DNA of 64,000 nt from Osedax fenrisi (GCA_964019155.1 OZ025244.1:45479452-45543451), one strand, 5' to 3'. Positions 11,151-23,761 are shown, counted from the first letter of the stretch. Made by a program: numbers and translations. The notes: a model not told the origin generated them from the letters alone.

Positions 11151-11450
11151 TCTTTATGAATATATTTATACAGATACATATATTATAAATGTATACTATT
11201 AATTTCATTAACAAATATACATTATCAATTGTGGTAAAATAAGTATTATAAATAAATTAAACTGCATAATTCCTAACATTAAACTAAAATTGTATGCGTA
11301 TTTTTGATCAAACTTTTGTTTTAATACCTACGAAAAATCGAATAAAGTTGATTATTTATGGTATTTTGTTTATTATATTAAAATGATATATATATTTTAA
11401 TGTATAAAGTTTAAAATAAATATAATAATTTTCACAGATTTTAAAATCAA
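10835..11450. other. AT-rich spacer with TA microsatellite
   Basis: Contains a ~30-bp TA run at about 11117-11148. No gene seen. Confidence 0.4.
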
Positions 11451-11456
11451 ATATAT

Positions 11457-11618
11457 GCTATCTTTAAAACTAATGCTATCCTTAAAACTCATGCTATCCT
11501 TAAATTCATGCTATATTTAAGTTCATGCTATTCTTAAAACTAATGCTATATTTAAGTTCATGCTATTCTTAAAACTAATGCTATCCTTAAAACTCATGCT
11601 ATCCTTAAAACTCAACTA
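11457..11618 (-). repeat. 18-bp minisatellite, left array
   Basis: Degenerate units of ATGCTATCCTTAAAACTC and variants, about eight copies. It is the reverse complement of the array at 11908-12150, so the two form an inverted pair about 290 bp apart. Confidence 0.85.
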
Positions 11619-11760
11619 TAAATATATATTAATCACACAATATAATTATGTAGAAATTATATTCACTTAATATCACAATATAGTTTTGACATCTCCTATA
11701 AGTTAAATTTGATATTAAATATAATTTAATAAAGTATCATGGAGTGTTTTAAATAATGTA

Positions 11761-11800
<40 letters not shown>

Positions 11801-11907
11801 ACATTTATTTAAATTATAAATTAATGGAGGCCTATCATTATTGATTATTTCATAAGATCAGATCAAGCGTCGGGGCTCAGGAGTGAAATAGACGTGCTTA
11901 ACAATGA

Positions 11908-12150
11908 GATCTTCAGACTTAAAGGATAGCGTGAGTTTTAAGGATAGCATGAGTTTTAAGGATAGCATTAGTTTTAAGAATAGCATGAGTTTTAAGAATA
12001 GCATTAGTTTTAAAGATATGATGAGTTTTAAGGATAGCATGAGTTTTAAGGATAGCATGAGTTTTAAATATAGCATTAGTTTTAAGGATATCATGAGTTT
12101 TAAAGATAGCATGACTTTAAAGATAGCATGCACTTTAAAGATAGGATGAA
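11908..12150 (+). repeat. 18-bp minisatellite, right array (encodes a hexapeptide repeat)
   Basis: About 13 units of ATGAGTTTTAAGGATAGC. Because 18 is a multiple of three, an 81-codon frame stays open from 11904 and reads as repeated SFKDSM variants; the opposite strand is open too. No gene context supports translation, so it is listed as a repeat. Confidence 0.85.
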
Positions 12151-12419
12151 CTTTAAGTATAGCTATCTGATCATTGTCAGCTCTCATCATATAATTACAG
12201 GAACATTCAAACTAAGTCTTCGAGCAAATATAAAGAGTGCTAATAAATCTAACACTAATAAATCATATGATAGATGGCTAGTCTTCATAGAGGAAAACTC
12301 TGAGACAGTTGAGGATCATATACCTTTAAAACCTAAAATAAGCAAAAGAGTACCTTGAGAGAATAACTTGATTCTAAAAAACGTAAAGTACTACCACTAT
12401 TAGCCCATGCTAGTAGATG

Positions 12420-12870
12420 TCACCCTATTGCATCTAACGATGCAAAGTATAATTCAGCTAGAAATAATCTGGAGGATACATATACATACAATGAGGAACA
12501 GAAAAAATAACTTCTTGCATCAAATTGACGATACACAATCAGCAGCAGTAGATAAACAATATGCATTAGCTGATAAAGGAAAGGAGGATTAGATTCGCTG
12601 GTCATTTCTTTAGAAGTAAAGACAAGATAGTATGTAATGTGTTATTGTGGAGACCCGAACACGGACAGAGAAGTGCTGGAACACCACATTACTACTTATC
12701 TGGATAAGCTGGTTGATGATGTAGGCATACCTATCAATGAAGTGTCAACAGCGATGATGAACCGTGATGTTTGCAGGAATATATACGTCAAGAGTGCGCT
12801 GGAAATCCTCCAGATGAAGATAATGAGAACTTATATAATTTACATGAAACTAGTTTCTAAATGAATTCAA
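12420..12870 (+). pseudogene. LINE (non-LTR retrotransposon) fragment, C-terminal tail
   Basis: From 12591 the plus strand reads RFAGHFFRSKDKIVCNVLLW and then RPEHGQRSAG; after a frameshift near 12680-12700 it continues TTYLDKLVDDVGIPINEVST and AMMNRDVCRNI. This is the typical tail behind the reverse transcriptase of many invertebrate LINEs: a 'GHxxR..D..V...LLW.P.HG' block, then 'TY.D.L..D.G' and 'AM.DR..WR'. A weaker upstream block near 12440-12520 (YNSARNNLEDTY) resembles the linker before the reverse transcriptase, so the polymerase itself appears deleted. The element is dead: frameshifted, with stops and a missing catalytic core. Confidence 0.75.
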
Positions 12871-12874
12871 TTTC

Positions 12875-13885
12875 AAAATAAAATATGTGATATATTAATC
12901 ATTATATTTAAATATTTAATTACTATATTTCTAAATTGATCATAACATTTGAAAACATACTAAAGTTGGTATCTACTTTTATATATTAATTAAACATATA
13001 TTTGACCTATATCTGTAAACCCTGGATATATTATACCTTGTTAAAATGCCTGATTACATATAAGGCAATATATCCAGGTATACATATTTCTATGAATTAT
13101 ATTACATAACATTTTATTTTAAATAGATTTAAATTAATAAACTCATTATAAGACAGAGTAAAAAATAGAAATCCAATTTATTATCTAGTGTACTATTTTA
13201 CATTTTATAATGCACAATACATTTACTAATTACTAGTATACAAGTAATTAAGTAAATCTATATATATATATTTTCATTGTATAAATCAGTATAATAGAGT
13301 TTAATATAGCATATGTATTGTATAAAGCAGAGATGCAAAACAACAATACAATTACTTAAATCTGATTTAGAGAATGAACTTAATTATGTATTTAATACTA
13401 ATTGGTAGCTTTAATGGCATAGTAATGACCTTATCAAAATATATGTATATAATATGACAATTATCATATAATGTATATATATATATCAATTTATATTGTA
13501 TATAATACTGTTCTTTGATATTCTAACTATTGTTATAAATCAATGCTTTTAATGTATAACAATTCTATAGTGTTAGTACGTTCATTGCACCTAAATCGGT
13601 GATGACATTAAGTTCTCTAGTTAACTTGACCTCATTAGTGATGGGCTAATATGCTAACCGTTCATACGTTATACTGTATTTCTGTAATACAAATATATTA
13701 ACGATGTTTTAAATTCATTACTAATATCTGATTATTATATATCATTATCTTATTATAATTATCATATATCGCATCATATTGTATTATTATATATTACATT
13801 TATTACTATTAATAGTATATTACTATTAATAATATATTATTAATAGTAATAAATGTAATATATAATGATACAATATTGTAATTGT
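12875..13885. other. AT-rich spacer, short palindromes only
   Basis: Short inverted A/T motifs, for example around 13790-13870. No gene or repeat family recognised. Confidence 0.4.
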
Positions 13886-13887
13886 TA

Positions 13888-14113
13888 TCTTATTTGGTGG
13901 AGTCCTTTCATCCCATCGAGGAACTTAGATGAAGTTATCACTTATCAACATATATGGCTCTAATGTCCCTTCGAAAAACCACTCTCATGTTGAGGCATCC
14001 ATGGTTTAACTAGAGCCAATCATTTATCTATACACAATTATATAAGATCACTTCTAAATAATATTTTAAGATATACATTATATAATTAATTAATGGTCCG
14101 TACGAGGCTCGAA
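13888..14113 (-). mobile_element. SINE copy lacking most of the tRNA head
   Basis: Reverse-complement copy of the SINE at 10541. It contains the tail motif (GGTGGAGTCC on the plus strand) and the body, and ends just past the B box (GGCTCGAA), so the 5' half of the tRNA head is missing. This is consistent with 5' truncation at insertion. Confidence 0.8.
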
Positions 14114-14114
14114 T

Positions 14115-14650
14115 AAATATGATTATAATAATTATTTAATTACAATAGATATTTATAAGGTTATATTCATATGAAAGCATATGGCTGACAATCTCAAGGT
14201 TATACAGAGGTTAATAATGCCTCGCATGTAAATAGGCATTGAGTAGATAACTTGTAAATGTTTTCTATTACACGTTCATACTTTATCGCAACATTAATCT
14301 TGTACTTACAGATAACATATGACAATAATACATAGTATATACTATATACTAATTAGGTCTCATCTACTTTTTTTATTAATTATATATATATATATATATA
14401 TAAACATTAGCAAATAAGCACAACAAAGTTTCATTTTATTTCACTATTTTATTTACTGTGTACTTAATAAGTACTACTTATGTATATATATATTATAAGC
14501 CATAGCATATTATTTAATAATATTATTAACTATTATTTCATAATTCATTATTTTTATATTGAAACCTGATAATCACACTATACAATTATATAATAATTTA
14601 GTATAATTTGTAGATAAATAATACATATTAATTATTAACAATTATAGCAG
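14115..14650. other. AT-rich spacer
   Basis: Contains a TA run near 14382-14402 and no coding signal. Confidence 0.4.
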
Positions 14651-15144
14651 ACAAGTCAAATATTTTCTGGAAATAAATTAAAGTCCGTTATACATCCATC
14701 TGGAAAACGAAGTAAAATTTGGGACCACTATTGCTTTACTACCGATATTGGTATATACAATAAATATAATTTATAATAATATTATTTTGAATTATGTTAT
14801 CAATTAATGTAATTTAATATATCATTATTTTTTTTTGAATATAATTTAGAAGATATTAATTAATTTTTAATTAATTAATATTTATATGATAAATAATTAG
14901 TAATTTATCGTTTAGATCATGATTGAAAAGAAACTCTGCACGAGTCTCCAGTTTGTAGACACTGTCATACTAGTATTTCAGGACAAAATGGATCGATAAG
15001 TGCCATGAGCAAACATTTGGAACGAAAACATTGTAACCAACTTTCTAGTTAGTTATTATTATATCAGTATTTTTCAAATTACATCGGTGAACATTGTTTA
15101 CTAAATAACTATATATTAATAGTATTAAGTTAATACATATTATT

Positions 15145-15194
<50 letters not shown>

Positions 15195-15830
15195 CATCGC
15201 TTTACATTCTATATATTTATTAATAAGAAATAATAATTTAAAAATAATTATATTCTATACCTCTTCTTTGGATATATTAATATAAATTTGAATACAATTC
15301 TTTCAATTCATTTTTTGAAACATCTACTTTTATTTATAGAAATAAAAGATGAACCCGAAAAAAATGTACTCATAAATATGATACGTTTTTTGGGCACATT
15401 ATTACCTTATCGAAATTTGCAACGACAAATAATGTAATTGGTTATTATTTTCACATATATATATTTATTAATATTAATTTATAAATTATTTTATAATATA
15501 TCATATAGCCAAAGTTAAAGCGCCCACTTTCAACTGTAGAAATGGAAGGGTTCAAACGACTTATGAGTCAAGATTTATAAGTCCTTCATATTATATATGA
15601 ATCATATAATATACCAATTCGTCATATTATATATGAATCATATAATATACCAAGTCGTCATATTATAAAGAATGAAATAAATTACATATATAAATCTTCT
15701 TTAAGCACACTTCACAAAAATCTAAAACAATCTGACTGTTGGGCATTAACAACTGATGCCTGGTCGTGTTCATTAATACGATCATATATAACATATGCTG
15801 TGCATTATAATTGATGATTGGAGAATATAG
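14651..15830 (+). pseudogene. decayed hAT transposase (ZBED type)
   Basis: Blocks of one hAT-type protein lie in order. 14651-14750, bounded by AG and GT, gives SGKRSKIWDHYCF, a BED-finger start. 14916-15052 gives PVCRHCHTSISGQNGSISAM and SKHLERKHC, the Cys2-His2 half, preceded by an in-frame TGA. 15510-15580 gives KLKRPLSTVEMEGFKRLMSQ. 15590-15815 gives SLSTLHKNLKQSDCWALTTD and AWSCSLIRSYITYAVHYN. The ALTTDxWS...Y motif is the conserved first catalytic Asp region of hAT transposases. Stops and frame changes make it inactive, and the C-terminal dimerisation part was not seen. A ~45-bp tandem duplication lies near 15590-15660. Confidence 0.75.
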
Positions 15831-15834
15831 CATA

Positions 15835-16797
15835 ATGTACAAACCCGCCCGATTACAGTTAATAATTGATATTTAAATTAATCTTATTTAAATATAATAT
15901 ATACTAAATTAGTACTACTAATATAAATATAAGCAATTATTTGATTTAAATAATAATAATAGAAAATAAATACTATATATATTATATATAAATATATGTA
16001 AATATTATTTAAGTTTATATAATTTAATACATTGCATATTTAGGAATCTCATACTAGTGAAAATCTCTGTCGATATCTATTAATTATCATCCAAGATTGG
16101 AAACTTGGATGATAATTATATATACGTATAATTATATATACGTAATTATGATAACTAAATATATATACATATATATATTTAATAAATATAAATGATATAT
16201 AATAAAGTCATAGTGACACACCTAGAGTACACATTAGTGTTAAGCAAGAGTGTTATTGCTATGAGGAAGCGTTGTAGTAGCAACTTACGAAATGAGTTTA
16301 AATAACTGAAAGTTTGAATAACTACATTATATATAGATATAAGATAACTAATACTGGTAATGCTTTTCATAGCAGGTAAGTATGCCACCTATGTGTTAGC
16401 CGTTGCCTCCGGACACAAGATCATATTTAGATTGGTGGGTAATAAACCTACAAATTAAAAACATAGTATGATATACATACCCATAGGTACCCTACGCATA
16501 TGAAATTTCAATAATATTATCATTGATATGACTTTATCGTAACATCTATGTGCATTTTTATCATATGCTAATGTATTTTTGATGAAAACTACATTAATTG
16601 TAAATCACTCAATTATTTAACATAAATCATCAAGATAACTTGACACTTTTAGCAAATTATATATAATTATCAATTATACAAAAATATACTATAATACACG
16701 AGTTATAAGATAATATTGTTATATAATTAATACATATATGTAATATTATGACATTGTATGAATATATAAATCAATGATATTACAATGATACACATAT

Positions 16798-16800
<3 letters not shown>
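15835..16800. other. AT-rich spacer, nothing recognised
   Basis: No credible gene. A small inverted repeat is present near 16085-16115. Confidence 0.4.
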
Positions 16801-16803
<3 letters not shown>

Positions 16804-16842
<39 letters not shown>

Positions 16843-17520
16843 TGCATATCAATGCGTTTGACACGATAATCGAGCGAATGCAGGGTTGACGTCTCTTAAT
16901 GTATTCATGCGTGAATGTATGTGTGCGTGCGCTGGTGTGATACAGAAGGTCGTATATGTGAAGTGTGTGTGTGTATGTGTGTGTGTGGCTATGTGTGTAT
17001 TGTAGTGATGGTAGGGAAGCTCACAGAAACTTTCATCTGAACAGCCTGCAATAACTAATGTGACTTCTACTACTACTGCTACTACTACTACTACTGCTGC
17101 CCACCCTACACTACTATCTACACTACTACTACTGCCCACACAACTGCTGACATAGTATTAAACAAGACGCATGTATAAATCACTGCAGATATTGATTGTA
17201 GGAGACGTGCAGTGGTGATCGTACCTAGTAGTGTGTGTATGTGTGTGCGTGGGTGTATATGTGTGAGTGTGTGTGGGTGTATATGTGTGTGTACATGTGA
17301 GTATACACACTGTATATTGTAGTATACATTGTATAGTAATAGTATCATGGATGTAACTATATCTATGGTTCATGAATACCATTGAATATAACTCATAGTG
17401 TATGCCTGTTTATGTGTATATATGGGTGTATGTGTGTATGTGTATTGGTGTGTGTGTGTGTGTGCGTGTGTGTGTGCGCGTGTGTGTATTGGTGTGTGTG
17501 TGTGTGATGTTAGTACTATG
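16804..17520. repeat. microsatellite-rich block: (TA)n, (TG)n, (CTA)n
   Basis: (TA)n at about 16804-16838, TG-rich tracts at 16966-17000, 17230-17290 and 17440-17510, and a CTA-rich tract at 17065-17130. Open frames here (His/Thr-rich on the minus strand) come from the repeats. Confidence 0.85.
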
Positions 17521-17524
17521 CCAT

Positions 17525-18370
17525 GTATATATGATAAGTAGACAATAGATATAAGTATTTAACTACAATAAATAGTCTTATAATGAGTGAAAACTACACA
17601 TACACATACACACACATAGGAAAGTAATCATTTTAGGTTAGTTTCATATACTATATTAATATTAACTACACAATTAACACAAAAACTATATGTATAATGT
17701 GTAAATAGGTGATATAAGTAGGTGATGGATGCATGCATGCTAAGAGAGATATAGCTCACACACACACACACACGTACTGCTGCGTACATCAGATGTGTAT
17801 CATTAGGTACGATTACCTATATATAAAGGATATAATAGTATAACAGCTCAGATACAGGTAAGACGTGTACTACAAGCAGCAGGATTCGAGCTAGAAGTGA
17901 TGCATACATTATACACACGCATTATTAATACTATAAGGTGCATTCTATACATAATATAGGTCCATGAGTTAGCAACCATCATTATTTCTATTGGTTTAGT
18001 ATCTGATCTAGTGAATTCGATTATAATTCGATAAACCTAAATTATGATTTATCATGATTTTTATAAACAATAATGTATACTCTATATATATATTATATTA
18101 TATTATATTTAAGAGCATATAATTTAATTCAATATATATGTAAATATGCATATACTAACTTCTTATTTATACTAGAAGCATTGTCAGCATGATTATATTA
18201 TAAATAGTAATGTACAACTTATTTAATGGATTTTATTACAACTTACAACATTAAGTACAACATTAAGGCTATACATTATTTATATATATATCACAATGTG
18301 AATTATCTGTTTAATAAATGACTTTAATACATTACTTTTAATAAACACGACTATTATATGATATCAATGC
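17525..18370. other. spacer, short CA repeat only
   Basis: (CA)n at about 17758-17774. No gene recognised. Confidence 0.4.
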
Positions 18371-18557
18371 ACGTCATGCCTAACGTTACGCATGTGAAAT
18401 CTCGCTATAGTGACCATGGTTATTGGTCACTTGTAATTAGTATATATAGTGCGATAGCATTACGGATTGTGATTGATATCTAGACACATGCTATCCGTAT
18501 ATTGTTATATACAATAGTATTACGAACCCGGACGTATACGATTATTTGAAATAAAGA

Positions 18558-19310
18558 TTACGATTTACAACACTCTTCTACATACATTAAGTGACGCGAC
18601 ATTCTTTGTGCTACATTGCTGACAATGGTATCTTCGTTCAAATAATCATATATTGGCGCCACGAAAATGTATATTTGTAAGCCGGAAGTAGACGGGGATA
18701 CGTGGATGACAACTTCAGACGGTGATACCATCGATATAGTGAGAAAGTGGATAAGCATTTGAATGTAGTATATGGCACTTTGCGATAGAGGCGCTGCAGT
18801 CGCAGCCTACTACTAAATACCTACTAAATTTAAATTAAATATTATTTATTTATACATATATATTGATAATTACTACCAATTTTAATGTACTATCTAAAAT
18901 TTTTAAAAATCATATATTTAAAATACATCATATCGGCATTCCTCGTAATTTTATGTATTTAAATTGAAGATATCATACTATTTTATTGATATTTATTATC
19001 TAAATCCATAGATATAGATAAAAGTCTCTTATATCTGTTTCGATGAAAATTCTACTGTTCTAATATTGACATATATATATATATAATATATAATATATAA
19101 TATGACTAATATCCAATAAAAATCACTGATGCCATGTTGTTAATTTATCGATAAAAGTGCCATTCGCGTATCTATCTTTTACATGCATTGTGTGCGTCAA
19201 TTACTTATCCACTTTCTTTATATTGACGGGTGATACATGGAAGAAGACTTCAGACGATGATACATGCACTACGACTTGTGAAGAGACTATGTGTGCAATC
19301 TGATTGATCA
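18558..19310 (-). pseudogene. unknown minus-strand coding segment split by a MITE
   Basis: Excising the element at 18729-19228 and one of its two GGTGATAC flanks leaves an open minus-strand frame across the site. Upstream it reads SSQVVVHVSSSEVFFHVSP, downstream SEVVIHVSPSTSGLQIYIF, ending APIYDYLNEDTIVSNVAQ, HLMYVEECCKS and stop at 18558. There are three imperfect repeats of about ten residues (S/P-x-EV-xx-HVS). A possible acceptor precedes the frame near 19310. The family was not recognised. Read through the element the frame is destroyed, so it is probably a pseudogene, or the insertion is spliced around. Confidence 0.4.
18729..19228. mobile_element. MITE with 8-bp target duplication, family C copy 1
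   Basis: Flanked on both sides by GGTGATAC (18721-18728 and 19229-19236). The left end is CATCGATATAGTGAGAAAGTGG and the right end is its approximate inverted partner. It is about 500 bp with no ORF. A close relative lies at 22164-22650. An 8-bp duplication fits hAT-like or P-like transposases. It sits inside the coding segment described at 18558-19310. Confidence 0.88.
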
Positions 19311-19334
19311 AAACCTAATATATAAAAATATCCT

Positions 19335-20495
19335 GTAAGAATATCCCAGAGGGATTTAAGTTATGTAAAATTATTAAATTTGAATGACGGTATAGATGTT
19401 AATAAATGGATAGATATGGTGCTGGAATGTGTAGAATTATTAGGATATAAAGGGGAGGAGGCTGGCTATACATTGTATCACGTACGGGGGGACGCTAAGA
19501 TAGAATTACCAATGCTAGACGAGGGTGTGTTAAGTGTGGAGGTTATTTTTAAGGGATCAAGGAACAGGTGTAAGCAGCAGATGGCATGAGGGGAGAGGTA
19601 AGGGTATAAGGATCTTAAAGAATGACTGCGACTGTGAATAAGATGAATTATGAACTCTGATGATGGACGGAGAAGAATGGAAAGTAATTGCAAGATCTGG
19701 TTGTAAATATGGAAGCGATACCATGATTATGGATGGAGGCTATAGTCTATAAACAATGGCACCCAATGCGAGGAATTGGCGATACTTGGACTCGATACAC
19801 ACATTGACTTACTAGAATGTTGGGCGCCAGATTAATTTGATGACAACCACAGTGGGAGATATCCCTATAGAAGATGTGTCTACAGAGGATGAAGAGGATG
19901 AAACAATGGATGTAGACAATGATAAATGAATAGGATTGCATATAATATATGCAATCCTTATATGCCATATATAGCCTACATTTAATATTCAATATATATA
20001 TATATATATTATTATAATTATTTTGTTAATTCAAATTATATATATACATAATGAAATATATTCCCATATATATAGATAGTATCTATTATCTATTAGATAC
20101 CATGACAAAACCAACAGGAAACAAGTGCTATTATATCACACAGGCAGTAGAACAGGACACACATGAAGAGGTTTACATTAAACAACAATTGATAGCATAC
20201 AACACATGTAAATCACACACACACAAGTAGATACGGGGTCATAGAGTAATGCACTACCTTTCAGCTTTATAATAACCTAAATAAACTTCATATGTTAACC
20301 CACATTTACCTCTCGCTTATTGTAATAAATATATTGTAACACATGGCACAACTGTATTAAATTATAAATATAATGGTAGAATATACAAAATAGATTTCAC
20401 AATAGTTGAATCTCCAAGCCCCACTATATTAGGACTACCAACATGTATGAAATTAAATTTCATAAAAATGCTCAACATTTACTTATAAATCTATG
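19335..20495 (+). pseudogene. decayed gypsy-type gag/protease fragment
   Basis: Plus-strand frame 19380-19589 begins LNDGIDVNKWIDMVLECVEL, then GYKGEEAGYTLYHVRGDAKI. It closely parallels the gag on the minus strand near 24896 (FNGDDDVDEWL, ECISLLGIKGEEAASYALYH). Around 20380-20460 a frame reads YNGRIYKIDFTIVESPSPTI and LGLPTCMKLN, matching the C-terminal region of gypsy retropepsins. Stops separate the pieces and no LTR was found beside them. Confidence 0.7.
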
Positions 20496-20499
20496 ATGA

Positions 20500-21785
20500 T
20501 ATATATATGATACATATAATAAAAACAAAATGTGGTCTTCATTTAATCATTGACTGTAACACTCTGTTATTTTAAATTAAAAAGCAATTAGAACCTAATG
20601 GAAATACTGACTAAGATTCTATACAGATTATTTTATCAGAAAATCTGAAGAAACGGTAATTAAATAATTAAAATCATATTTAATATAATAATACTTTATA
20701 AATATATTACTACAATTATTATTATTAAATAAATATAATTATTTGTTTTTTATTCAGATATAATTGTGTAATTATTATAGTTTTTATTGTAGGTCGATAA
20801 TGAAATTATTCATTCTCTATCAATTCCTATCATAATTTGTTGTGTCCATTGGAATGGTGGAACTTAAATTCTAATTTATATCCATATACATTTCAGCGTT
20901 GGCAAAACATTATTTAATGATACAAGGGACCTATGTTCCTTCTTAATGAGTATTTAGTTCAGCATCGAGGTTAATAAGAAAATAAGAAATAGGCTAACGG
21001 AAGAATTAGACGATAACTTGATATTTCTTAATAATAATCCTGAATAAATATATATATATATATATATATATATTTGATAATGTTAACCCATTCTTTATAT
21101 TTATTTTGTATGTCATTAGTTTTATAAAATTCAAAGTTTTGATTTAGATTCAAATGCTTCTAAGTCTTACATATTTGGATGGGAAGGCTTCGAAGACAAA
21201 TATTTTAGGATTTGAATTTTTGTTGGTTTGAAAACCATGATTTTTAAGATTTTATGGCTTCGATACCTTGCAAATATTTGAAATTTTACAACACTAGTAT
21301 CAAGTATGACTTACGCAAGAATCGGATTAGATATGTCTAGACACTAAGCACCTCAATAAGGCAATAAGTCGCTCACATTATACAACACGCACACTAGAAG
21401 ATGTAAATCACTCAGACGTTCGTAGATAGTCATAATATTCACATTGTCTCTGGACATTTAGTGTAGTATTATTTTTAATTACTTGGTCTTAAAAAAGGGT
21501 TAAATTTACATATTCTATACAAAAGCTTATATATTTTTGTTTCCGTTATAAATATCAATTAATATAGCTGTATCTATATAGATATTATATTATTATATTG
21601 AATATATATTTGTAAGATATTAATTATATAATATTTAAATAGAGTATGATCAATCCATGTGTATATAGTAGAAGATAAAGCTTATAAAGACAATTACCCT
21701 TAATTTTAAAGCAAGTCCGATTAAACTATATAAATAAATATAAATAATATAATATTATTTGACTTCCTGTTTACATTGATTAAAA
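20500..21785. other. AT-rich spacer with possible retroelement debris
   Basis: Sequence after the gag/protease fragment has scattered stops. A TA run lies at 21048-21072. Nothing was identified with confidence. Confidence 0.35.
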
Positions 21786-21793
21786 TAATACAA

Positions 21794-22762
21794 TGAGTAA
21801 ATTGAACCATCGATGTAAAGAAAGTGGATAAGCAATTATATATATATATATATATATAAATTGTATATACCACAATGTATATATTTGCAATTTTTATTAT
21901 AAACATAAATTTGGAATATATATCAATGCATTATTATATTATATATTTGCATAATTATTATAATTACTCAAGTATAATATTGAGAATAATGATTATATTC
22001 AATATTTGTTTACAGATTAATATAATTTATAATATACTCATTTAAAAAAAGTTAACTTGTACAAATTTAATATTTAATATAAATATTTTTTTTTTATAAA
22101 TATATTATTATTTTTATAAATATACATAATTCTTGGGCATTACATGAACTTACTTGAAACTGCCATCGATATAAAGAAAGTGGATAAGCAATTGAATGTA
22201 GTGTATGGCACTATCCGCTACGAGCGCTGCAGTCGAAACCCACTATCTGGCCCACTACTTTTTATTTATAATAATATGTATTTATCATATATATATTGAT
22301 AATCACTACCAATTTTAATGTACTATCTATACTAAAAATAAAATTATATATTTAAAATACATAATATCAACATTCCTCGTAATTTTGTGTATTTAAATTG
22401 AAGATATAATACTATTTTATTGATTTTATTGATATTTATAATTTAAATCCATTGATATAGATAGAAGTCACTTAAATCTATTTCGACGAAAAGACTACTG
22501 TTTTGATATTTGACATATATAATATGACTAATATCCAATCAAAATCACTGATACCATTTTGTAAATTTATCGATAAAAGTGTCATTCACGTGTCTATCTT
22601 TTACATGCATTGCGTGCGTCAATTGCTTATCCACTTTCTTTATATCGATGGAAACTGCATGTAGCAGTTTCATTTATTTATTTTAGTAGGATTCGACTAC
22701 ATCACTCTATTGCAGTGTCATAAACTATATTACATTGTCTTATTCACTTTCTTTATATCGAT
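21794..22762. mobile_element. older family-C element, interrupted by a younger one
   Basis: The left end CATCGATGTAAAGAAAGTGG (21794) and the inverted right end (22743-22762) match family C termini. Inside lies the complete copy at 22164-22650. Right-end subterminal sequence (about 22680-22740) aligns with family C for ~80 bp and then diverges. Flanking 8-mers do not match convincingly, so the outer pair may not be one element. Confidence 0.45.
22164..22650. mobile_element. MITE with 8-bp target duplication, family C copy 2
   Basis: Flanked by GAAACTGC (22156-22163 and 22651-22658). Ends CATCGATATAAAGAAAGTGG and its exact inverted partner. Internal sequence is collinear with 18729-19228, for example GCGCTGCAGTCG near the left and ACATGCATTGCGTGCGTCAA near the right. 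487 bp, no ORF. Confidence 0.92.
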
Positions 22763-23470
22763 GGTTTGACTTGCCATAAAATGAAATCATCATTTAATTA
22801 TATAAAAATATATAACTAAAATAAATAATAAGTATTATATAAATAAATTAACTATTTAATAATATAAATAAAATAGTTTAACGATAATATTTAAATATTA
22901 TAACTAAATATAGATCCAATATAACTAATTATAATATTAAAATTATAAATCAAATAAAAATTCCATCATTTTAATAATAATAAAAATTTATAAATAATTT
23001 TATAAAAAACAAAAAAATATAATAAAAGCCGAAAAAAAAGAGTTTTTTATTTAAACCACCTGAATAACAAAGTTGAAACAAATAAATAACCTAGATCTAA
23101 ATACACTGATTTGGTGTATTTGATGAAGTTATTGACATAATCTATAGTTGCTGACAACTAATATTAATAATACACTTAAATGTACACATGTGGTATATCG
23201 CTATGTTATGCGATAGTGAGGCGAGGGTGGTGGGGGTACAAACAGTTGATCTGCAAGAAGCGCATCGGTAGGGAGGTAGCCATCAGATTACGAAACAGAT
23301 TGTCTACGGAGATGCGACCTTGCTCATCGAGGTCGTCAAGGTCATCGTCGTGAAGCCCCCCGGCACCGTTGGACAGGACACCACCCCCAGAGGGAGTGTT
23401 GGGGGCGGAGAAACGCGAAGCTTCAAAGTTACGCGGACGGGCCCTTCTGTTTGAGTGTGTGGGTGAGATT
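22725..23470 (+). repeat. inverted segmental duplication, copy 1
   Basis: The reverse complement of 59440-60170. Matching blocks include the family-C terminus with its flank GGCAAGNCAAAC, the block around 22784-22860, the motif CTGATTTGGTGTATT, and the GC-rich exon-like segment at 23220-23470. Confidence 0.8.
23215..23470 (+). pseudogene. exon-like segment of unknown gene, copy 1
   Basis: GC-rich island in AT-rich DNA. It reads GYKQLICKK, then after a frame change HQITKQIVYGDATLLIEVVK and VIVVKPPGT. The paralogue at 59444-59701 keeps one frame across the same region, so this copy carries an indel near 23265. A GTGAG donor-like site follows FECV at about 23460. The family is not recognised. 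Confidence 0.5.
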
Positions 23471-23761
23471 GTAAAGGTTAGTATGGGTGTATATAGGCAT
23501 GTATGTAGGTGTGTGTAGGTTTAGATTTATGTATATAGGTAATTGTATATGTTTAATACTAGTTAGTTATGTTTAAAGACTAAATGAGCATATTTATATA
23601 TATATACATTTATATATATACCCCTTCTAATTTTTAAAATGTACATTTATAACATTTTAAATTATCTACTTCACTCACTAAGTTTTATATTTGTTCTGTG
23701 CTCTACCCTATAGGGTATTGGACTTGTCATTGTGTTAAAATCTTTCATGAATGTACTATAG

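Noticed and set aside
11457..12150. CRISPR-like regular repeat
   Set aside because: Units abut without spacers and the context is eukaryotic; it is a minisatellite.
16849..17382. His/Thr-rich and Val/Ser-rich minus-strand frames
   Set aside because: Products of TG and CTA microsatellites.
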